From Scenedesmus sp. ARA3 (lineage: Eukaryota > Chlorophyta > Chlorophyceae > Sphaeropleales > Scenedesmaceae): a stretch of DNA of 64,000 nt. Where the stretch lies: the NCBI GenBank assembly GCA_004335835.1, contig RWJK01001478.1:274-64273 (forward strand), in the 5' to 3' direction. Numbering within the stretch: position 1 is the first letter of the stretch; each line of letters begins with the position of its first letter. The notes under the pieces are model-generated. The model worked only from the letters and a program-made list of their open reading frames with translations, did not search any database and was not told where the DNA came from. Shown here piece by piece: positions 20,692-31,873 of the stretch. Made by a program: the position numbers and the translations under genes.

Positions 20692-22206
20692 CCGCGATGC
20701 ATGAAGGTCACTGTGAGGGGCTTTCACAAAACATCCATCAACATCCATAAGGCAGCCTCGCGTGCACTTGCAGGCAACAAGCACATACATCAGCAGCCAC
20801 GCCAGGTCAGCTCAACCAGCAAAACATCACGCCTGCATTCATGCACCTGCAGCACTGTGTGAATCGCTCTTCTTAGCACATATGCTCACCTGCATCGGGG
20901 TGCTCCCCCAGGCCTGTTGGCGGCAGCATGTGGCGCGCAATGAACTCCTCCACTGCTGCTGCCAAGTTGAACTGCGTGGCCTGCAGGTATGCGTCTGCTG
21001 CCTCGCGCTCCACCCTGCAGATGGAGCAGAAGTTGGTCCTGCAAGGGACAGGCGTGGCAGCAGCAAGCCAGCAGTTGTTAGGCCACATACGTATGTGCAA
21101 TGAAAGTGCATGAGCAAGAGCAGGTGCGTCTGGCATTTAGCTCAGGTGTGGTGCAATGGAGCGGCTGCATCCTTGTGTTGCAGTGCATGTGGAGTGGTGC
21201 GCGTCGTTCGTCAGAGCAACAGAGTGGAGCTGCACAGAGCTCTGCTAACAGAAAGCAACTGCAGGACTGGTCGGGTGCTGTGCCACATGCATCCGCCATG
21301 TTGGCGTGTTAGCCAAGACATGCTGGCAGCAGCAACACGCAGCTGCTGCTGGCTGCTGGGTAGCTGACACGCGCGGCCTCTCCAAGTGTGGCTGGTCACC
21401 TGAGGTAGTTTTGTGCCATCCCCTGCTCAAAGTTGGCAGCTGCTGCTGCCGCCTTTTGTGCCTTGTCCCGCATCTGCTGCGCCGCCTCACGCATGTTGTG
21501 CTGCTGATACGTGAGCGCCTGCGGCTGCTGCTCCTGGAACGCTTGCAGGCACTGCTGCAACACCTGAGTGTGCCATACTGCCACAGCAGCCCTGCGACGA
21601 TGCAAGACCACAGGCAGCACGAATTACCGCTTCCCAACGCCAGCGCATGCCAGCTCATGCGATAGCCTGTGTAAAGCCAGTGCACATGGCATGCTGGAGC
21701 GCGCCAGCTGTACAAAGTGCAGCAGCATCTGCTGGTCATCAAAGCAGATGCCAGTGCTTGCCAGGCCCATTGCAAAGGCAACAAAAGATGGTGTAGCAGG
21801 TACTAGTAGCATCAAGCTCAACACGAGACTTCAAAACTTGCCTGCATCAGCTATCGGAAATCATGAACTGAGCCTACCGACAGTCTGGCAGGTGAACAGC
21901 TTGTGCAGCAGCAGACAGCACACAGAAGCACACTGCTGCCGCCGCACTACAGCGCAGCGACACCCACCTGATGTCGTTGCAACTCTGTTTCAGGTAAAAC
22001 TGGGCCTCTGTACGCCTGCAGCCCGTGATACGTTGAAACTCGCTAAGGAAAGCCCCTGCGCTGCTGCCCTGAGTAGCAAAGGCATCAGCCTCCTGCAGCG
22101 CTGTTATGAGTTCCTGATGTACACCGACGAGCGTCTTTATGGTTGAACGTGGGTCCTGCAATGAAAGTTGCGACATCCGCGCAGCTAGTGATTCAGTGCA
22201 GTTCAT
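20483..22206 (-). CDS. UBA-like domain protein (tentative model)
   Basis: Well-supported exons: 22206-21968, 21563-21400, 21038-20890, 20595-20483, with consistent splice sites. A linking exon must run from phase 2 to phase 0; 21756-21714 satisfies this but is weak. That model gives 235 residues. The N-terminal exon contains FLSEFQRITGCRRTEAQFYL, which looks like a UBA-like helix bundle of the p47/UBX-adaptor kind. A later exon has EREAADAYLQATQFNLAAAV, a second UBA-like pattern (A..YL....(F/W)NL..AV). Between them lies an A/Q-rich helical segment (MREAAQQMRDKAQKAAA). Such domains bind ubiquitin or ubiquitin-like folds; no UBX or catalytic domain is visible. The last intron ends in a run of about 29 CTG units directly before its CAG acceptor. 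I do not recognise a named family. Confidence 0.42.
20602..20690. repeat. (CAG)n microsatellite, about 29 units, directly upstream of a splice acceptor
   Basis: An uninterrupted CAG run on the plus strand, so CTG on the coding (minus) strand. It ends CTGCTGCCCGCAG at the acceptor of the last exon of the UBA-like gene (20595). The run occupies the place of the polypyrimidine tract. Confidence 0.95.
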
Positions 22207-23135
22207 TTTGTCGCCGTGAGAGGCTGCAAAAGTATTGAACAACAAAGCATATGACGTGGCTTTGTTCAGCCTGAAGAAGGTCAGCACGGGGCCCAAAGCA
22301 CGTAAACGTTGGCAGGTGAGTGTTAGCAGTGGGTCAGCAGCAAGGCTGGAAACTTTCAAGCAGCCGTTGATGTCGCAGAATAATAAGTCGTTTATTTGAT
22401 CTATAGCCATAAAGCTGCGTCTGCCAATGCACCGACGGCTGATCCACTGTATGCATGCTGAACTCTGGTGCTGGCTGATCATCATACTCGTAAAATTAGA
22501 CCACAAGGGCTTGCTCTTATGATGAAGCAGACTGCCAGAAGTCAACTATGGTATGATACCTTGGTTATTCTAGTGCTGAGCCTGAACATGATGCGCTGGT
22601 AGCAGCTGAGCTACACAGCCCCTCACTTTCAGGCACTGTGAGCCAGTTGTGTGCGTTTTTGCTTTGTGAGGCACACTGCTGTTCCTGTGTGCCTCAAAGA
22701 ATACAGCTCTGACTATTACTCAAGTTCGTTCGTGTATTGAGGATTGGCATCATCTGTCCAAAGGCAACGTGCCAAGCGCTTGCTGTGCAAGCATCCCTGA
22801 AGATGAGGCTTGTGTTCAGCTGCATCAGCACCAAGCCCCGGCAGATGAAATTGCTCAGATGAATATAATTTTAGGATGGCTGTGTGAGGTTTCAGGCTTG
22901 AACAACATGCAGGTACATGCAAGTGTCAGTGACACAGTGATAGACCACTTCAAGTGGCAATGCCCTGCCCGGTTACTTAACCAGTGAAGTTCCGCGATTG
23001 CTTTCAATTCTGTGCGAATGCTTTCAAGTCTGTTGGCTGTTTATGCTGTTCTGACACGCTCCTAATCTGGTTTGGCCTGTGTGCTTTCGCTGCACGCTGA
23101 TCTGCAGAAGCGATTAGCCAGTGATCGCTTCCGCC
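22207..23135. other. Divergent intergenic region between the UBA-like gene and PICOT
   Basis: The two genes are transcribed away from each other, so both promoters should lie here. The sequence is less CAG-rich than its surroundings. No clear core elements are seen. Confidence 0.5.
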
Positions 23136-24347
23136 ATGGCTTCTCTTATTCAGCCAGTCACATCCACCGCGGAGTTCGATGCAGCTGTCAAAGCAGGTGT
23201 CAAGGTGCGGCCGGCAGTCTGTGTTCCATCAGCAGCATCTTGGTGCAGGCAGTACCTCCTGCAGGCAAACCGCCAAGCAGCTTCATGCCGCATGAGAACC
23301 TCAACTTCTTCTTTTCTAGCAGGCAGTGGCGTTTTTCTGGGCAAGCTGGAGTGCCCCCTGCAAGCACATGGCACAAGTGCTAGACGCCCTTGCACAGCAG
23401 CACTCAGGCATCACGTACCTCAAGGTGTGCTGCTGCACTTGCAGTTTGCGGTGCTCATGCAGCAGCTGATTTGTTGCTTAACACCAGCAACAAGTTTGTA
23501 GTTGAATATTTTTGGGAGTTGCATGCATGCATGCATGCGGCATGCATGTCACGTGCCGTGTGCATGCGCGGGCACATGCAACGCAGCTGCACAGGCGCGC
23601 TGTTTACCACACAAGCAACCGTCACATGCGGCACAGCACTTGTGTAGACCATGTGACGTCTCCTTGTTTCTTGTCGCAACAGTATATCCATCACTGGCAG
23701 CGGTAGAACAACAGCACTTTTTGCACCAAGCAACTACATGGCGTGCACAGCGTAGCCAGCCCTCCTGCTGCCGCCGCATCTCTTCAACATCATCCGCAGC
23801 TCCGGTGCCCGCGCTGACCCTGACGCTCCTGACTGCTGTGCTGCTGCTGCCTGTGCAGGTTGAGGCAGAAGAAGTGGATGACGTCACTGAGAAGTTTGGG
23901 GTCACCACAGTGCCCTACTTTGTGCTGCTGCAGGTGACCTGGCCTTTATTTAGCACCTGGCATGCAGCAGCAGCAGCTGCTGGCCTGCACTTCAACAGCT
24001 GGCAGCTGGCAGCCTGCAGCAGCGCACTATAGCACCTCAATGCAGCTTGCAGGTTGCAGCCTGCAGCAGCATTTTACAGCACAGCATCGCAGCTTGGCAT
24101 CATTGAGCAGCTTCTTGGATCCTCATGTTTGCCTTTTGCCTCATGCAAGGCAGCCCACGTGCATCAAGGGGGGCACACAGTGCTGCCGTGTTTTAAGGTA
24201 TGCCTGCATGTAAACCGTGCACTCCTGCAGCGTGTCAAAACGTCTGGCTTCTGCTATGCTGCACATGACTGCTTGCAGGACGGCAAGGTGACAGACCAAC
24301 TGGAAGGAGCAGATGCAGCAGGCCTCACAACAAAGGTCGCAGCACTC

Positions 24348-24386
<39 letters not shown>

Positions 24387-27106
24387 CCATCAGCCACACC
24401 TGCAGCCGCAGCAGCAGCAGCAGCCCCAGCAGTAGCAGCAGTCCCAGCAGCAGCGCAGCCACAGGATGTTACTGCGCGCATCAAGCAGCTGCTGGCCAGT
24501 GCGCCTGTGGTACTGTTCATGAAGGGCAATGCAGCAGCGCCGTACTGCGGCTTCAGCAGGCGTGTGGTGGAGGCGCTGCATGGTGTGGGTGTGGGCAGCT
24601 TCAAAGATGTGGACATCTTCCAGGACGAGGAGCTGCGGTGAGCATGTTCAAATACTGGTCTTGTGTTGTTGGTTTGAGTTTCAATTTGGTGGAGGCGCTG
24701 CATGGTGTTGGTGTCAGCAGCTTCAAGGATGTGGACATATTCCGGGACGAGGAGCTGCGGTGAGCATGATTGGTTGTCTTTGGGATACCCTTGCGTTGTT
24801 TAGCTATGACTTGTAGCTTGGTGCAGGCGCTGCATGGTGTGGGTGTGGGCAGCTTCAAGGATGTGGACAGCTTCCAGGACGAGGAGCTGCGGTGAGCATT
24901 TGGTTTGAGCCTGATTTGCCCAAACAAATGTGTTCTGGGTTTTTTTGGGTTGAAACTTAAATTATACGATAATGAACATCATGGGGCATGCAGTGATGGT
25001 TGTCAAGACGGCGCGGTGGCATGTGGCTGCTTGTATAATGCGTCCGGTGTTTGGGACAGCATGTGTGCAGGTTCAGTTCTCGTGTGCTTCTTTAGGACAT
25101 GCAAAGCAAGTGCTTTTGTGTTCAAGGTTTTGGCCGTATCTGGCCCTGGCTTGTGGGTTTGCACTCGCTGGTTAGGAGTCACCTAAGGTGGTTTGGGGGT
25201 CTGCTTGTATAAAGCACCCGTTGTTTGGGACAGCATGTGTGCAGGTTCAGTTCTCATGTGCTTCTTTAGGACATGCCAAGCAAGTGCTTTTGTGTTCAAG
25301 GTTTCGGCCGTATCTGGCCCTGGCTTGTGGGTTTGCACTCACTGGTTAGGAGTCACCTAAGGTGGTTTGGGAGTGGCTCCTTCCTCTGGGTTCACCTCTT
25401 GCTAGAAAAACGTGTAATTGATTGATTGATTGATTAACTGATTGGGTTTTGGGGTTCAAATTTCAAGTCAAGATAATGTTAATGAACATCATGCAATGAT
25501 GTGTGTCAGGACGGCGCTGTAGCACGTGGCTGCTTGTATGCTGCGTCCGTTGTTTGGGACAGCATGTGTGCAGGTTCAGTTCTGACAGCATGTGTGCAGG
25601 TTCAGTTCTGGTGTGCTTTTCCAGGAGGCGTGCATCTATCACCAGCATGAGGAGTAGGCTGTAGCCCAGTACAACATGCAGGGCTTATGATTTAAGTTGG
25701 GAACCCCAGCTGCCGCTCAAAGGCTGCACGCATGCCGCCTAATGCTGCTGCTGTGTGCCTGCAGGCAAGCGCTCAAGGAGTACAGCAACTGGCCAACTTA
25801 CCCGCAGCTGTACGTGGCAGGCGAGCTGGTGGGCGGCTGTGACATAGTGGGAGAGATGGCGCAGTCTGGGGAGCTGCTGCAGCTGCTGCAGGAGAAGGCG
25901 CCAGCAGCGCTGCAGCCGGCAGCGCCTCAGCAGCAGCAGAAGCAGGTAGGGTGCTGCTGGAGGGTTTTGTAGTGGTAAAAGGTGTACGAGGTCAAGACGT
26001 CTCCTGCGTGGCTGCTGTGCTGTGTTGGGAAGTAGCAGTGGAGAGCCAGGAGCAGCCTGGGGTTGGGTGCAGTAGGCTTGAGACTGCATGTGCAGCAGCA
26101 GCATGTGGGCCGGGGATGATGCTGCAGGAGAAGGCGCCAGCAGCGCTGCAGCCCGCAGCTCCTCACCAGCAGCAGAAGCAGCAGGTAGGGTGCTGCTGGG
26201 GGTTTCAGTGACAGTCCACTTCGTCTGACTACTCTCATATGCTTCACATGCTTAAAAAAATTATGCAAACTCGGTGTTAACAGTAAGCTGGCTCCTTTGT
26301 GGCTGCCGTTCTGTGCTGGGAAGTAGCAGTGGAGAGCCAGAAGCAGCCTGGGGTTGGGTGCAGTAGGCGGCATGTACAGCAGCAGCATGTGGGGCAGGGA
26401 TGATGCTGGAGGTGCATGATGTGGATGTGTGTGTGCAGGCAGCTCAGGTGCTGACATGCACAGCAGCTGCCGAGGTGACTGCCCTGTCGCGTGGTGCCTG
26501 GTGCGAGCTGCTTTCTTAGCCAGCGTGCTCATGTACCGCTATCCTTATCTCGCAGTACTGCTGCTTTTTGGGCTGTCCTGCAGGCGCCAGCAGCGGCACC
26601 AGCAGCAGCAGCAGCAGCAGCACCGGCAGCAATGACTGAACAGCAGCGGGAGCAGCTGAAGCAGTTGACAATGAAGGAGCCTGTGATGGTGTTCATGAAG
26701 GTATGCGTGCAACAGCAGCTGTGTGTAGCAGCGTTACGTCACACAGAGTTACTGGCAGTTCTGTTGCCAAGAACCAGCAGAGACCAAAGGCTTTGTAGTG
26801 CGCTCGAGTGCTTGCTATGTCACCAGGGCATCTGCGTTGTACGAGATTGTACGGTTTGTGGCGCTAGCTGCATGTCAAGCCCAGCACTGCCTGCGGGGAT
26901 GTGCCCCTCTCAATAGTGCTTTGGCAGTAGCCACTGCTCCACTGCATGCGTCTAGCAGGTGCTTCACCTGTGCTCAACTCATCAGGCGGTTGCTGCTGCT
27001 GCTGCTGCTCGTGTGGGGTGTGCCCCTCTCATTGGTCCTTGGGCAGTAGCCACTGCGTCACTGCCTGTGGCTAGCAGGTGCTACACCTGTGCTCGACTCA
27101 TCGTGC

Positions 27107-27154
<48 letters not shown>

Positions 27155-28035
27155 AGGGCACCCCTGAGGGCCCCCGCTGCGGTTTTAGCCGCAAGGTGGT
27201 GGAGGCGCTGTCATCAGCTGGCCTCGCCTTTGGCAGCTTTGACATCCTCAGCGATGAGAGTGTGCGGCAGGGCCTCAAGCAGTACAGCCAGTGGCCCACT
27301 TACCCCCAGGTGAGCAGTACAGCGGTATAGGTAGGGATGGTAGGAGGCGTGGAGGCGCATGCGGTATCCTCATCGCCACACACTTCCCCTCCCTAACTTA
27401 CGCGGGTGTTAAGTGTGAACACACCACGCGTAGCTCATTCATTCAGTCATTCACAGTGGCACATTAGTTGTATGTACTGCCCACTCAACCCCTGGGTGAG
27501 CAGTGCAGCCAATGGCCCACCTACCCCCAGGTGAGCGCGTTATGTAAATGACGCTTGTATGTGTAACAACATGGCTTGCGGGTTCTGAAGATCCAAGGTT
27601 CATGCGTAGTTGTGCATGTGTCAAGCACAGCACAGTGCAATGTATGCTGGAGGTTGTATTGCTCATACAACCCCTAGGTGAGCAGTACAGCCAGTGTCCC
27701 AAACGAGCATCAGAGCCGGTTATGCCTGGTATCGTGTGTGATGCTGGTGTGCACGTTGCGGCGCCTATTCAATGCTGCTGTGACTGCCAAGCGCCGTTCC
27801 TGCTGCTGCTGTCTGCTGTGCTGTGTTGCCGGCCGATCACTTGTGCAGGTGTATGTGCAGGGCGAGCTGCTGGGCGGCTGCGATATCGTGCTTGAGATGG
27901 CTGAGTGTGAAATGCCAGATAACACTGCTGCTGCTGCTGCTGCTGCCGATCACTTGTGCAGGTGTATGTGCAGGGTGAGCTGCTGGGCGGCTGCGACATT
28001 GTGCTGGAGATGGCTGTGTGTGAATGCCAGCTGAC

Positions 28036-28072
<37 letters not shown>

Positions 28073-28367
28073 ACACTGCTGCTGCTGCTGCTGCTGCTGC
28101 GGCTGATCATTTGTGCAGGTGTGCGTGCAGGGTGAGCTGCTGGGCGGCTGCGACATTGTGCTGGAGATGGCTGTGTGTGAATGCCAGCTGACACTGCTGC
28201 TGCTGCTGCTGCTCGCTATGCTGTGCTGTGCCGTGCTGCGTGTCGTGCAGGTGTATGTGCAGGGTGAGCTGCTGGGCGGCTGCGACATTGTGCTGGAGAT
28301 GGCTGGCACTGGCGAGCTGAAGCTCAACGTGGATGAGATGATGCACCGCATGCAGGCCACCGACTGA
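23136..28367 (+). CDS. GLRX3: Monothiol glutaredoxin 3 (PICOT): Trx-like domain plus two CGFS Grx domains
   Basis: Eight exons: 23136-23204, 23323-23424, 23859-23933, 24279-24637, 25765-25945, 26584-26700, 27157-27309, 28251-28367; 390 residues. Family role: cytosolic [2Fe-2S]/iron trafficking with BolA-type partners. The N-terminal thioredoxin-fold domain has WASWSAPCK, with the first active-site Cys replaced by Ser, as in other PICOT proteins where CxxC is lost, so it is probably not redox-active. An Ala/Pro linker follows. Grx domain 1 has PYCGFS (Cys172), with [20 protein letters not shown]. Grx domain 2 has PRCGFS (Cys309), WPTYPQ and [15 protein letters not shown]; the chain ends MMHRMQATD. 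Two Grx domains match animals and algae rather than the three of land-plant GRXS17. Exon 2 could start three bases earlier (23320). Several introns carry partial copies of exon edges. TGTAA at 28755-28759 and 28779-28783 are candidate algal poly(A) signals. Confidence 0.93.
24660..24898 (+). repeat. Two echoes of the 3' end of PICOT exon 4 with donor
   Basis: Exon 4 ends at 24637 with [20 protein letters not shown], then EEL and donor GTGAGC. About 75 bases are repeated at 24687-24765 ([24 protein letters not shown], donor GTGAGC) and 24822-24898 ([23 protein letters not shown], donor GTGAGC). All three donors are intact; no copy has a credible acceptor of its own. Confidence 0.9.
25026..25620 (+). 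repeat. Intronic tandem repeat, about 174 bases, two full copies and one partial
   Basis: In the long intron after PICOT exon 4, TTTGGGACAGCATGTGTGCAGG recurs at about 25050, 25224 and 25553. The first two copies run on for about 170 bases to GTCACCTAAGGTGGTTTGGG; the third is truncated and itself repeats ACAGCATGTGTGCAGG. A (TGAT)n run lies at about 25418-25446. Confidence 0.85.
26100..26410 (+). repeat. Echo of the 3' end of PICOT exon 5 plus intron tail
   Basis: Exon 5 ends [13 protein letters not shown] then QQQQKQ with donor GTAGGG at 25946. The same coding end and donor recur 236 bases later (26127-26190, [13 protein letters not shown] then HQQQKQQ, GTAGGG). The intron sequence after the first copy (GGGAAGTAGCAGTGGAGAGCC) is repeated again at about 26318. 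Confidence 0.88.
26890..27150 (+). repeat. Tandem duplication in the intron before PICOT exon 7, ending in CTG runs
   Basis: The stretch GATGTGCCCCTCTC...CACCTGTGCTCAACTCATC...(CTG)n occurs twice, at about 26897-27006 and 27018-27150. The second copy ends in about 14 CTG units followed directly by CAG, the acceptor of exon 7 (27157). The first copy has the CTG run but no acceptor. Confidence 0.8.
27501..27700 (+). repeat. Echoes of the 3' end of PICOT exon 7
   Basis: Exon 7 ends CAGTGGCCCACTTACCCCCAG, donor GTGAGC (27310). At 27501-27530 a copy reads CAATGGCCCACCTACCCCCAG with donor GTGAGC, preceded by CTGGGTGAGCAGTGCAGC. A shorter third copy (GTGAGCAGTACAGCCAGTG) lies at 27678-27697. Confidence 0.8.
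27849..28250 (+). repeat. Three echoes of the 5' start of PICOT exon 8
   Basis: The true last exon starts at 28251 ([19 protein letters not shown]...stop). Copies start at 27849, 27962 and 28119, each after a TTGTGCAG acceptor, reading [38 protein letters not shown] and [19 protein letters not shown], then CE and a CTG run. Spacing is 113, 157 and 132 bases. None reaches the true C-terminus. Confidence 0.92.
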
Positions 28368-29463
28368 TGACTGATGGTGTAACACGCAAATCATGATAGT
28401 TATCATCATAATCTCATCATGAGCGCGGCTGCTGCAGCTGTTTTGTCTCAATGGGCCGATGGCGTCACTGCTATGGCTTGATTGGTACTGAGCTGTTTTT
28501 GCCGCATTGTGCTCGGGCATCATGTCCAGCGCAGGGCTAGAACAGGAAATGGTGCACTGCATTGTCAGCATGCAGGCCACACATTGAGCGCAGCGCAGCG
28601 GCTGCTGGTGTGTGGGTTTGCCCAGCTGGGCTGCAGCCGTGTAGCTGCTTCACAGCCAGGTTACATGCCAAATGTGCTTGCGTTGCCAAGGCTGGCGGTT
28701 CCTTTATCATTCATCGGCTCCATTATGTGAGTACGCAGTATGCTGCATTGTTCTTGTAACGTTTGCCTGCATGCACGCTGTAACTGTTGATATTCCATTA
28801 CCGTGAGTGAGGCTGTAAAGTTACATGCAACTGTGTTTTTTGCGTGTGTGCGGTACAGTACGGCATGCTGCGTCGCAGCTGTTGCTGGCCAGGCTTACAG
28901 GCCTAGGCCCTTCGCCTGCACTCCCAACTGACACAGCGTGATAGCATTCATCGAATCATGCAGCTGACCTTGCTGGTTTGCTGCCTGGGGTGCCAGGTAC
29001 TAATCGGGCGTGGGACACAGTTTTGGGCTAAACCCGGTGGTGGCCGGTGGCGTCGGACCAAGGTCGACATTTGATAAAGCAATGTCAGTGCTGCAGCTCA
29101 GCAGTCAGGGACGGTTAGGCAACCCGCATACTTAGGAATACATAGCACAGCAAACTACGCAGGACCCTCCTGCAGTTGTAGGCCGTCTTCTTATTGCAGG
29201 CAAGTCAAGATCGCTTAAAAGCTGATGGACCGATATGATTCCTTGAAGCTATGAGTTATGGTGTAGCTTTGGCGTCCGCTTGCTGAGCTGCTGACCCGCA
29301 GGGAGATGGGGCTTCCGGCATTGCAGCTTGTCTTGCTCAAGTACAGCAGTGTGGGTTCAACCACGGCATGAGCTTGAATTCTCATCATGCTACTGTGTGT
29401 GCTGTAGGCGCGGGCGGCTTCTTACGCTACCTGGTGGTTACGCACAACCCAGAGCACGGGATC
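28368..29463. other. Intergenic region between PICOT and the first ankyrin-RING copy
   Basis: It contains the PICOT 3' flank with two TGTAA words near 28755 and 28779. No gene is recognised. Confidence 0.5.
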
Positions 29464-31873
29464 ATGGACGTGACCAGCAGCAATCTATCGAAACATGGAT
29501 TGGAGATGTTGAAGCTATCATTTGCTGGAGCGTGCGACAGTGATCCCCGGCAGCCGACGCCCGACACCACTGTAACCCCTGCCTGCATGGGACACAGCGC
29601 GCTGAGCCGGCCTTTACAGCAGCCTGTGTTGCATCATTCCCATCAAAAACATGTAACTCAACCGAAATTTACATTCGGACGCCATTCAGCAGGCTTGCAA
29701 GGCGTGTGCTGATGCCCCTGCTTGGTGTGCTGCTGTGTCTGCACAGGTGACGCTGCTGGAGTGGCCAAGCTCGCAGATACTTACCCAGAGCTGCTGCAGT
29801 TCTGCAACTATGGAATGACCACCTGCTAGCACCTTGCTGCTCGGGCTGGCGCAGCAGACGTGCTGGCTGTGCTGGTCGGCAGAGCAGAAGACCTCAAGTA
29901 CAGGCACTGCCTGGAGCAGCGCCTCAGCAAGCAGCAGCTGCCCAAGCAACCGCAGCAGCAGGAAAGCCTGATCCAGGAGATGGTGAACGCGCGCAACTGC
30001 TGCTTTGTGACGCCGCTGATGATGGCAGCGGAGAGCGGCTGCGCCGACAGTGTGCGCCTGCTGCTGCAACAGGTGCGGGTTCAGGGAATCAGTCTGGCGC
30101 TCAGCCGCTGATGCGTGCATATGATTTGCAGCATATGTTTTGCAGCATATGACACTGCAAAGCAGCGACCGAACACTACCGTACACTGTCACAAACAGTG
30201 CTGCCGCATCTGCTGCAGTATCCCAAGTCAATCTGTCGCTTTGGGGTCCTGAACGCTGCTGTGTCCCGCGCGCCTGCTGCAGGGCGCCAACCCTTGGGCT
30301 GTCGACGACAACGGTGACAGCGCACTCCATTATGCTGCAGGTGAGACCATGCGGTCACGTCTCAGCCCACCTGTGCATATCGCGGCTGCAATCACGCTGC
30401 ACTCTGCTGCTGTAACAATGAGCACAGTCAGCAGCTGCAGGCATGTGCTTGGCTTGCCTGGCTTGCGCTTGCATGCCTAAATGAATACATTAATGAGCTA
30501 CGCGTGGTGTGTGCACACTTAACACCACACGTGACCCTGACTCAAAAAACATGCTGCTGCTGTGTGAAAGGCGTCAGTTGTGTTCTGGGTGTATAGTTCT
30601 CAGTGCTGGGGCATTGCCAGACGCTCCAACACCTTGCCTGCTGACCCCTCATACCGCCCGCACCTTGTGCTTTGCAGGTATGCCAACATACGCAACAACA
30701 CAGGCCTGACCGCAGTGCACTACGCTGTGCGCGCCGGCGCAGCCCAGGTGCTGCAGGTGCTGCTGTGCGGTGGCGCCAATCCCTTGCTGACATCGTTCAT
30801 CGACTGCATGTGGGAGGGCCTGCTGCGCGGCTCCAGCCCGCTGCACCTGGCCGCCAGGAAGAATGACATTGCGCTGGCGCTGCAGCTGCTCAGGGCATAT
30901 GTGAGTGCCGTGTTATGGCCGGACCCTAGTAGGGTTGCAAACAGCCTGCGTTCAGCACCTTGGTTTGTGGATGTCCATGTGTCTGCTGCCGCCAGCATGC
31001 TTTTTCTTTTTATTCTTATATTTGTTTTTTATGCTAGCCGCATTCGGGGATTGCTGCTGTGTTTTGTTGAACCCCTGTTGCACCTGCTCAATGTCTGTTG
31101 CTGCTCCCCAGTTGATGACGCAAGGGCGCTGCTGACCTGTAACTTCAATAATGTATCTTTACTTGTATCTGCCTTGCAACTTGCAGGCCGAGCAGTGGCA
31201 GCACCGCGGCCACCCAGACCCACGCCTGCTGGAGGACCGCACCCACTGCCTGCCCTATCAGCTTGCGCTGCGCCACAACAATGCAGCACTGGCAGAGTGC
31301 CTGGACCCCACCACACCGCTGGCCTCGCTGTTTGGAGATGCGGCGACACAGCAGCTGCCTGCCTCGGTGCTGCTGGGGCCTGCAAGCCTGGCGCAGCTGG
31401 CACGCGCTGCTCTGCACAGGAAGCTTGAAAGCGAGCTGAAATCGCTGCAAGATCAGGCTGAGGCAGCGCCGGTGTCTCTTTCCCAGAAGGCAGTTTTACA
31501 GCCCGTCATGATGATTGTGGCTGAGGGTGAAGCAGCAGATGCTGCAGTGAGTGACGCATCTGCTGTGCTGTGCTGTGCAATTAGCGAGGTGCTGTGCTGT
31601 GCAAGCAGCAAGATGCTGACGGGCGCTGATGTTACGACAGCTGCCTGCAAGTCTGAAGATGCAACAGCTGCAGGTGATGATGATCAGGATGAAGAGACTG
31701 ATGATGATGGTGAGCCCTGCGGGGTGTGCTTGGACGCTGCTCCCGCGGTGTGCCTGCAGCCCTGCAAGCACCGCATCTGCGCAGACTGCTGCGCCACCAT
31801 GCTGGCAGCGCAGAGCAGGTGCGTGCTGGTGTGCCCGTTCTGCAGGGGCGGCATGGGGGCGCTGGGGCCGTAA
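29464..31873 (+). pseudogene. Ankyrin-RING (XB3-type) E3 ligase, copy 1, decayed
   Basis: The first of three tandem paralogues. Segments equivalent to copy 2 are exon 1 (from ATG 29464), exon 2 (29747-30072), exon 3 (30283-30340), exon 5 (30678-30900) and exon 6 (31187-31873). Three independent lesions are seen: the exon 1 donor GT is changed (TTTGCTGGAGCGTG where copy 2 has TGTCAAGGTGCGTG); codon TGG in copy 2 (WHLAARAG) is TAG at 29827-29829; and exon 4 is absent between 30341 and 30677, which would also shift frame. The last two exons are fully open and still encode ankyrin repeats, the YQLALRHNN block and an intact C3HC4 RING (CGVC...CKHRIC..C...CPFC), so decay looks recent, or the 3' half may still be expressed from another start. 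Confidence 0.8.

Noticed and set aside
20448..20790. Open frames of poly-Ala, poly-Ser and poly-Cys through the CAG run
   Set aside because: The run lies in an intron; the exon that keeps frame with the preceding UBA-like exon starts after it at 20595.
27849..28250. Extra [13 protein letters not shown] copies as additional Grx domains
   Set aside because: Each copy has only about 18 residues of the domain end and no CGFS partner; they are exon-edge echoes.
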